14,264 nucleotides of DNA from NCBI GenBank assembly GCA_002751075.1, contig NAOQ01000004.1, positions 350,834-365,097 on the forward strand, read 5' to 3'. Each line of letters starts with the position of its first letter. Positions within the stretch are counted from its first letter, which is position 1. A model generated the notes under the pieces. The model was not told the DNA's origin. It saw only the letters and a list, made by a program, of their open reading frames with translations, and ran no database searches. Source of the stretch: Ichthyophonus hoferi. Lineage: Eukaryota > Opisthokonta > Ichthyosporea > Ichthyophonida > Ichthyophonidae. The position numbers and the translations under genes are program-made. Shown piece by piece: positions 9,131 to 14,264 of this stretch.

Positions 9131-9659
9131 ATGAGCAAAACTATTATTTATAAATATGCATTATAAATATGTTGGGTAAAAGAGTAGTTTGGGATTAAAG
9201 GAAAACAAAAAGGTATCAATAATTGAGATCTCCAAGTATTTTGGCTATATTATATCGCAACACGAGTCATTATCATATCATATCAAGTATACCAAATGTG
9301 GATAGACTGGATGTTACTCGATTAGCTAATAGGATTTCACGCGATTAGAGGTAATAATGACGAATTGTAATAAATAAGAGCAGCAGCCTACCTATAAAGC
9401 ATTTAAATTGCTATCGTAATCAACATAATCAACTACTAGAAAATATTGGTGTGTTATCGTTTCAACATAATTGCATTTTTTTTTGTTCGGTACCTTTGGT
9501 TTTGTACTCTAATGTGCTTATTATATTCATTGAGTTGCTTTTAAGTATTATTTTTTAAGCGCCGGGAACCAGCAGATACATTTTTTTTTATTTATGCTTA
9601 AAGCATTCGTGTAGTACCTCTTCCTATATCCATAACTACTTTAGAGGGCTGTCGTAAAC

Positions 9660-10454
9660 ATGGCCAGTTATGGTGACGTAGGTTCAACCACTTCATCCTC
9701 TATAAAAAATTCACCACTTAAGAGTTTTGACGCTACAGCTGCACACGCACGTTTTGTCGCTCTTCATTTACAACTCAGCGCTAACCATGGCCTCTACTAT
9801 CCAGGTGATTTTCCTAAAAAAAGAGGAAGTGCACCATATGTTCTTGAGAAAAATAGTTTCAGTGAGGATACATGCCTTGAACTTCCCAATCACACTGAAG
9901 AGGGTATCGGAAAGTCTGTTAAAGGAAAATACCCAAGCCCTTGGAGTACTTTACACGAAGGATCAAATGATCGCGATAATGCTTCTAAGCCACGCAGAAA
10001 GAGTGCTTTAAGTATTAGTATACGCTATTTCAACGGGAATCTATATAGCTCATGGGACAGTTTTGCTCGCTCCACAGGCAACAAGAGTAATTCTGGTAAC
10101 AGTAGAAATAGCTATTGTGATAATTTAAGAAGCTCATGCCCCTCACAAACTCAATTTAATTCAGCTGAACAAGCTACACCGAGGAGGAAATCCACATCAG
10201 GTATAATTGAGTTTCTAGAGGAAGACAAAAAATACTCTATTTTTCACCGCGTAAAGACTCTACCTTCACATACAACAAGCGCAATTGAAAAAGAGAGTCG
10301 TAGAGGGAGACATGAAAAAGAAAATAATGTTCGAGAACACCGAAGAAAGGAGTCTGCCGTAAAAATTTTTTTTAGAACACTTTTTGACCAGCCGCTTTTT
10401 AATTCGCATTCAACCAGTAGATCCATTTCCAGCAACGAAATGTTATGTAATTAG
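9660..10454 (+). CDS. Unknown basic, disordered protein with repeated RRKS sites (264 aa)
   Basis: The single uninterrupted frame starts at ATG in AAACATGG, a good initiation context, and ends in TAG. I do not recognise the family. Ser, Asn, Arg and Lys dominate, with no signal peptide, membrane helix or catalytic motif. Basophilic kinase-like sites recur: KKRGS at 53-57, PRRKSALS at 111-118, FHRVKT at 195-200, TPRRKSTSG at 173-181 and HRRKES at 227-232. The RRKS sites fit the RRxS consensus of PKA-type kinases. A short acidic segment, EFLEEDKK at 184-191, precedes a basic stretch with ESRRGRHEK near 212-220. A hydrophobic patch, KIFFRTLFDQPLF, lies at 235-247. It is probably a phospho-regulated adaptor or nuclear factor, but that is inference. 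Codon choice is less AT-skewed than the flanks, and it is by far the longest single-exon frame in the window. T-rich tracts flank both sides. Confidence 0.72.
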   Translation: MASYGDVGSTTSSSIKNSPLKSFDATAAHARFVALHLQLSANHGLYYPGDFPKKRGSAPYVLEKNSFSEDTCLELPNHTEEGIGKSVKGKYPSPWSTLHEGSNDRDNASKPRRKSALSISIRYFNGNLYSSWDSFARSTGNKSNSGNSRNSYCDNLRSSCPSQTQFNSAEQATPRRKSTSGIIEFLEEDKKYSIFHRVKTLPSHTTSAIEKESRRGRHEKENNVREHRRKESAVKIFFRTLFDQPLFNSHSTSRSISSNEMLCN

Positions 10455-10631
10455 AACTAATTAGAGCTACGTATTTTTTCTCAGTCATACCCAATCAGTG
10501 AACAGCACACTCTGAACAATTTCATTTACGTAATAATTTAAAATTTCATATTTCACTATTTTAGGTTTACCTTTTAGCAGAATATTTTTTCCTTTTTGAG
10601 GTCATGATTACACCACACCTTTCCAGTTGTT

Positions 10632-10664
10632 GTTTTTTTTTTTCTTTTTTTTTTTTCTTTTTTT
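10632..10664. repeat. Poly-T tract downstream of the 264-aa gene
   Basis: T runs of 11, 12 and 7 bases are separated by single C bases, 178 bp after the stop codon. It may contribute to 3'-end formation or simply be a homopolymer-rich spacer. Confidence 0.7.
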
Positions 10665-10832
10665 GTGGAATGATTAATATATAAGTACCAGTGATTTATT
10701 TAGTACTAATTCTAAAAACAAGCAGAAAGAAGTTATAGTGGGATGTCTATACACTTATACTCACGCAACAAACGTTATAATACAACCAGCCATAAACGTA
10801 GAATCAATATTGACCTATTATATTGTATATGT

Positions 10833-10844
10833 ACGACCGGTCGT
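10833..10844. repeat. Perfect 12-bp palindrome ACGACCGGTCGT
   Basis: Two 6-base arms with no spacer form a GC-rich island in AT-rich surroundings, 379 bp after the 264-aa gene. No function can be assigned. Confidence 0.65.
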
Positions 10845-11003
10845 TCATATATATTCAATAATAACTAACGAAAAAAAAAGTATAATATGAGTATTTAGCT
10901 TCTATTATTATTAGTAGGTGGCCACATAGATAGGTCTTTTTTAGTCATGATAAATCTATACATGAATAACCTTAAAATGATACATATTTTAACAAATAGA
11001 TCG

Positions 11004-11255
11004 TTAGAAAAGTGGCCAGTTGCAGCATGGAGCAATGCAAAGAGCTATTTTTATATATAGTAAATTAGTGTATGTTTGGACACTGGTGATTGTATATGCC
11101 ATGGCATACAACGAACACATTTTCAGGGAAATTAACTTCAAATACAGGTTATCATAGTACATTGGTCGGATCTCATTCTTAACATAGGAAGCCAAGGTTA
11201 TAAATTGATTTGAAGTCGTGTTAACAGTAGTATACAATTGAAGAATGAATTGCAT
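11004..11255 (-). other. Possible small open frame, 83 aa, unrecognised
   Basis: An ATG-started frame on the minus strand reads MQFILQLYTTVNTTSNQF and onward with mixed composition, unlike the microsatellite frames elsewhere. It ends in a Cys/Leu-rich segment (CIAPCCNWPLF). It matches no family I know and has no clear splice or promoter context. It may be chance, an exon of an unrecognised gene, or a decayed coding fragment. It contains the palindrome at 11095-11108. Confidence 0.2.
11095..11108. repeat. Perfect 14-bp palindrome TATGCCATGGCATA
   Basis: Seven-base arms with no spacer. One of several perfect palindromes in non-coding parts of the window. Confidence 0.6.
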
Positions 11256-11368
11256 GCTTTCATATAAATTATAATTATCTATGGTCTAAATCTGGGTGAT
11301 TGTGGATGGCAACATTAAAAGTCAAGCAGAACTCAGTATCGACAGATTCTAGTGTTATTTACAGGTGG

Positions 11369-11589
11369 GGGGTTCCCGGAAATAATTTGACAGATCACAA
11401 CAACAAATGGATATTTAAAACATTAAAATATTAAAAAAATGAAATAGAACAGCAAAAATATAAATTTCTTTCAATTTTCTCTTTATTATTCTATTTCGTT
11501 TTTTATTTTATTTTTATCCTTAAAACGTTCATGTATTGTTGGATCTGTCCCTTTATATAGGGATTTGGCAAATTATTTCCGGGAGCCCC
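11369..11589. mobile_element. MITE-like palindromic element, 221 bp
   Basis: Terminal arms at 11369-11389 and 11569-11589 match at 20 of 21 bases as reverse complements (GGGGTTCCCGGAAATAATTT and one more base; the mismatch is T/C). Inside, ACAGATC recurs in inverted orientation, offset by a short insertion with its own CCC...GGG hairpin, and AATGAAATAGAA pairs with TTCTATTTCGTT, so most of the element can fold into one stem. No coding sequence is present. The GGGGTTCCCGG-type end recalls hAT-like non-autonomous elements, but no convincing 8-bp target duplication is visible, so the superfamily is open. Confidence 0.65.
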
Positions 11590-12167
11590 TATACATTTTC
11601 GGTCACCAGTATGATGGCGTAATAAGCTAGGCCAGTGCCCCAATTACCACCCCTTATCTTATCATCCTAGGTGAAGTAATCCGCCTAGGTCAAGAAGGAG
11701 TGTTTAAGCAGGAATAATTAATTTGAGTATTTCTTTACAGTTATAAACGTTTAATATTATATAGCAATAGGTTAGCCTCATTATAAATATGTCTCTCTTT
11801 CACATTTACTAGTAGAAAACAGTATATATATATATTTATTTTAATTATGGAAGTATCATAGTTTTTATAGCTGTAAAATACAACCCCACAATGCACTGGT
11901 CGCGTGCAATGGAATACCCTACAAACCATAATTAAATAATACAATTAAAAGCAGTAATAATGCGGGTATGAGCCTTATTACTTTAAAGTTCTTGTGTTAT
12001 TGGCTAACTAACATAAACAATTTAGGCATTGCCAGCTCGTTGCTAATGGGGTAGCATAACAGCGGAATATATGGAATAGATATATGAAATATATTAATTT
12101 ACAAGATTATTCAGATGAACCAATGTTTTGTTATGTAGCTAGTAAACCAGTGGTAGATAGTGTAGTA

Positions 12168-12190
12168 GATAGTATATAATAGTATATAAT
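12168..12190 (+). promoter_or_regulatory. Possible TATA elements of the GILT-like gene
   Basis: Two copies of AGTATATAATAG or AGTATATAATGG occur in tandem about 115-135 bp before the chosen ATG. TATATAA words are common in this DNA, so support is positional only. Confidence 0.25.
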
Positions 12191-12303
12191 GGATACAAAA
12201 AAGATAGTAAGACTTTTGGTATTTTAATAATTTTAATAGAAGAACAAGAATACTAAATAACTACACACACTATAACATGCTAAACTGTAACAAATTGCTA
12301 AAC

Positions 12304-12475
12304 ATGAAACTATTTCTATGTCTCCTAGTAGCCTTATACTGGACAGGGGTGTTATCAACTACCACACCTACTACCACACCTACACCTACTACTACACCTA
12401 CTACCACACCTACACCTACTACTACACCTGTACCCAAGACAGTTATTCGCATGTTTGTAATGTCCAAGTGCCCTG
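12304..12475 (+). CDS. GILT-like secreted thiol reductase, first exon (partial)
   Basis: From the ATG at 12304 the exon begins MKLFLCLLVALYWTGVLS, a typical signal peptide. A Thr/Pro linker (TTTP and TPTTTP repeats) follows, then VPKTVIRMFVMSKCP. A beta strand followed by MSKCP is how the thioredoxin-like fold of fungal GILT-type proteins starts, where MSKCPDA is common; GILT enzymes reduce disulfides in the secretory or lysosomal pathway. The frame is also open from an ATG at 12277, but starting there would bury the signal peptide. The exon ends TGC CCT G before GTATGC, a phase-1 donor; reading on gives only an intron-like hydrophobic tail and a stop. The catalytic domain lies in later exons. 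Signal peptide and linker are directly visible; the GILT assignment rests on one short motif. Confidence 0.5.
12370..12429 (+). repeat. Perfect 30-bp duplication in the Thr/Pro linker
   Basis: Bases 12370-12399 and 12400-12429 are identical and encode the Thr/Pro repeat in frame. A recent unequal-crossover or slippage event would explain it, and linker length probably varies between strains. Confidence 0.85.
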
Positions 12476-13800
12476 GTATGCATTATTCCTTATTATTTAT
12501 TTCATTTTCGTTTCTTATCATCTCTACATATTTCTTCCTTTCTCCCTATTTCCCGTGACTGGTTTTTTCACCTCTGTATTATCCAGTACCTCTCTCTAGC
12601 TCACAACACATTAACTTTTTCATTTCCCCCCCCCCACCCCAATAGCCATCTATTTTGCAGGCAACAAAGTATATATGGGGCAGGAGTTTTTATATGCGTT
12701 GGTGCATGAGTTGATTTGTGATTATATCTTTCTTTACCTATCTATGCATTTACATGTTTTAGTATATATATATGCATGAGTTCACTTGAGTGGGTCCGTG
12801 CACATATATTAATATTTAGGTTTACAGAACTGGATTTCTACATATAATAATGTAATACAATATATTGCAATATAATAATATAATTTGATATAAGATCATA
12901 TATATTATAGTGTAATACAATGGTATAAAGTAATGTAATGCCATATAATATAAACATGCTAATGTTAAAGTATATATCGATTCTGGCTTTAATTCATACC
13001 AAGTCAAAATAGGTATAGAGTATGATATTGGTGAAAATATCTTGTTGGATATCTATTATATGATGTAAATATATTACATTATATAACTATACTAAAATAT
13101 ATAAACATGTTACATTATAAAAATATACTTCATTATATAAACCTACACCATATTTCAAGTTTCAATACTTAGATAGCCTTTAAACCTGAATGAGAGAAAT
13201 CACAAGTATGGTCAACTAGATATATACCGGCACTCAGTAAAACCACGAGTAGGAACTAGTCATCAGTATTTGCAGGGATGGGGCTTATATTAATTGTAAT
13301 TGGAGACATCTTGATACGAGATATACGATGATTTGATTTAGAATTCTGTACTATTCTAGGATATTTGTGGAGACATAAGAGGATTTCATTTAGTATGTTG
13401 GAGTATTCTAAGATAGTCTTATGCCATTTTTTAATAGATTAATATAATACGAAATACTACATCTGATAATGAATACGTTAGCAAGCTCTTAAATGAAGGA
13501 ATGACAATTGTATGACTATCCTAGAAGCTTAAATATTTTTTCTAATATCAAAATTATATTGAGTTTATTATTGTTCAATTTACAAACAGGTCCTATCTAT
13601 AGATCATACAATATATGGTATTAAGCTCTAAGTAATATATTGTTATATTAGATAGGAATACAAGTAGGTATATTTTATTTTTATATTAACTATCAACTCA
13701 GAAAAATATAAAATCATATTAAGTATTTCTTCAAATAACCATATTTTAGTACTTTATTGTAGGGCAATGATAGAGTAAGACATATACTGATAGAGAAACA
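12476..13800. other. AT-rich DNA after the first GILT-like exon, probably intron
   Basis: It starts with the phase-1 donor GTATGC. Besides the weak candidate exon it holds ATATAATA-rich DNA at 12840-13140 and a diverged short tandem duplication at about 13300-13420, sharing TGGAGACAT, GATTT.ATTTAG and TATTCTA. No further GILT block was recognised, so the remaining exons lie beyond the window or are too short to see. Confidence 0.4.
12645..12769 (+). other. Candidate second exon of the GILT-like gene (weak)
   Basis: After a C10 pyrimidine tract two acceptors, CAATAG ending at 12644 and TTTTGCAG ending at 12660, both leave the phase needed by the donor at 12475. The frame continues GNKVYMGQEFLYALVHEL and stays open for about 40 codons. 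It does not resemble the usual region after MSKCP and would lack the second active-site cysteine. It may be a real exon, a microexon ending at GTATAT near 12669, or intron. Confidence 0.2.
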
Positions 13801-13809
13801 TTACCCTAT

Positions 13810-14264
13810 ACAATACAATATAATACTATACTATACACTATACTGTACTATATTATACCATACCATCCTACCCTATACTATACCATACCATACTACCCTA
13901 TACCATACCATACCATACTATACTACCCTATACTATACCATACCATACTACCCTATATCATACCATACTATACTACCCTATACTATACCATACCATACTA
14001 GCCTGTACTATACCATACTATACTACCCTATACTATACCATATCATACTACCTTATACTATACCATACCATACTACCCTATACTATACCATACCATACTA
14101 CCCTATACTATACCATAACATACTACCCTATACTATGCCATATCATACTACCCTATACTATGCCATATCATACTACCCTATACCATACCATACCATACTA
14201 CCCTATACCATACCATACCATACTATACTACCCTATACTACCCTATACCATACCATACTATACT
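13810..14264. repeat. Pentamer satellite with a 25-bp higher-order unit, runs off the window
   Basis: CATAC, TATAC and ACCCT-type pentamers are tandemly arrayed. ACCCT recurs at fixed spacing: CCCT starts at 14076, 14101, 14126, 14151, 14176 and 14201, exactly 25 bp apart, with 30- and 10-bp steps at the very end. The unit is CTACC CTATA CTATA CCATA CCATA. The left edge is degenerate. The array continues past the window. Confidence 0.9.

Larger units (their letters stand above)
5724..9659. other. Intergenic region upstream of the MED30-like gene and of the 264-aa gene
   Basis: This 3.9-kb stretch separates the divergent starts at 5723 (-) and 9660 (+). It holds GT/TATG microsatellite DNA at about 5815-5905, the palindrome pair at 5975-6013, a triple TTTATGGT-type direct repeat near 7030-7060, poly-T tracts at about 7825-7875, a GATTACC-GT-GGTAATC inverted repeat at 8733-8748, CRE-like elements at 9001-9020 and a foldback at about 9026-9130. 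Open frames at 5818-6090 (+), 6236-6436 (-) and 7795-8040 (+) have low-complexity or unrecognised translations and are not called as genes. Unannotated exons cannot be excluded. Confidence 0.45.
10455..12303. other. Intergenic region between the 264-aa gene and the GILT-like gene
   Basis: It holds the poly-T tract, a 12-bp palindrome, the doubtful 83-aa frame, the 221-bp palindromic element, and TATA-rich DNA at 12160-12190 that could belong to the promoter of the next gene. The frame at 11741-11944 (-) is AT-driven and not called. Confidence 0.45.

Noticed and set aside
9727-10011. Second-frame ORF within the 264-aa gene
   Set aside because: It is a shadow of the longer frame, which has the better start context and coherent composition.
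12270-12467. Minus-strand Val/Gly-rich frame and a second plus frame over the Thr/Pro repeat
   Set aside because: Both are shadows of the Thr/Pro-encoding repeat; only the frame with the signal peptide makes a sensible protein.
1-14264. tRNA, rRNA, snRNA and CRISPR searches by eye
   Set aside because: No tRNA B-box with matching arms, no conserved rRNA or U6 words, and no regular repeat-spacer array. The tandem arrays here have no unique spacers.

Overview
This is a very AT-rich, intron-containing eukaryotic window. Several things suggest a fungus, probably an early-diverging lineage. Introns are AT-rich and reach 850 bp. Intergenic DNA is saturated with pentamer and heptamer repeats. The fructose-bisphosphatase C-terminus and the GILT-like 'MSKCP' motif look fungal, and the MED30-like protein is a Mediator subunit missing from many yeasts. 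The lineage is an inference; nothing in the window fixes a genus.

Layout. At 1-432 (+) there is the end of an intron and the last exon of fructose-1,6-bisphosphatase. At 433-3191 lies non-coding DNA with a diverged tandem duplication, pentamer arrays, a dispersed repeat in three copies and a relic copy of the last exon of the next gene. At 3192-5723 (-) is a six-exon gene that I reconstructed by splice sites and phase. It encodes about 197 residues and resembles Mediator subunit 30. Its introns carry a (TATAAGG)n array, TA/CA-rich repeats and an (AG)9 run. At 5724-9659 is a long AT-rich intergenic stretch with two adjacent palindromes about 250 bp upstream of the MED30-like start, poly-T tracts, and paired CRE-like elements followed by a foldback about 0.6 kb before the next gene. 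At 9660-10454 (+) is an intronless 264-residue disordered basic protein of unknown function with repeated basophilic kinase sites. At 10455-12303 is non-coding DNA with a 221-bp palindromic MITE-like element. At 12304-12475 (+) is the first exon of a secreted GILT-like thiol reductase with a Thr/Pro linker, whose remaining exons cannot be placed with confidence. At 12476-14264 is AT-rich DNA ending in a pentamer satellite with a regular 25-bp higher-order period that runs off the window.

The genes do not form a pathway: one gluconeogenic enzyme, one transcription co-activator subunit, one unknown phospho-target-like protein and one secretory or lysosomal-type reductase. I saw no rRNA, tRNA, CRISPR array, virus-like element or intact transposase. 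The most distinctive items are the relic terminal exon of the MED30-like gene, the palindrome pair in its upstream region, and the unknown RRKS-repeat protein.
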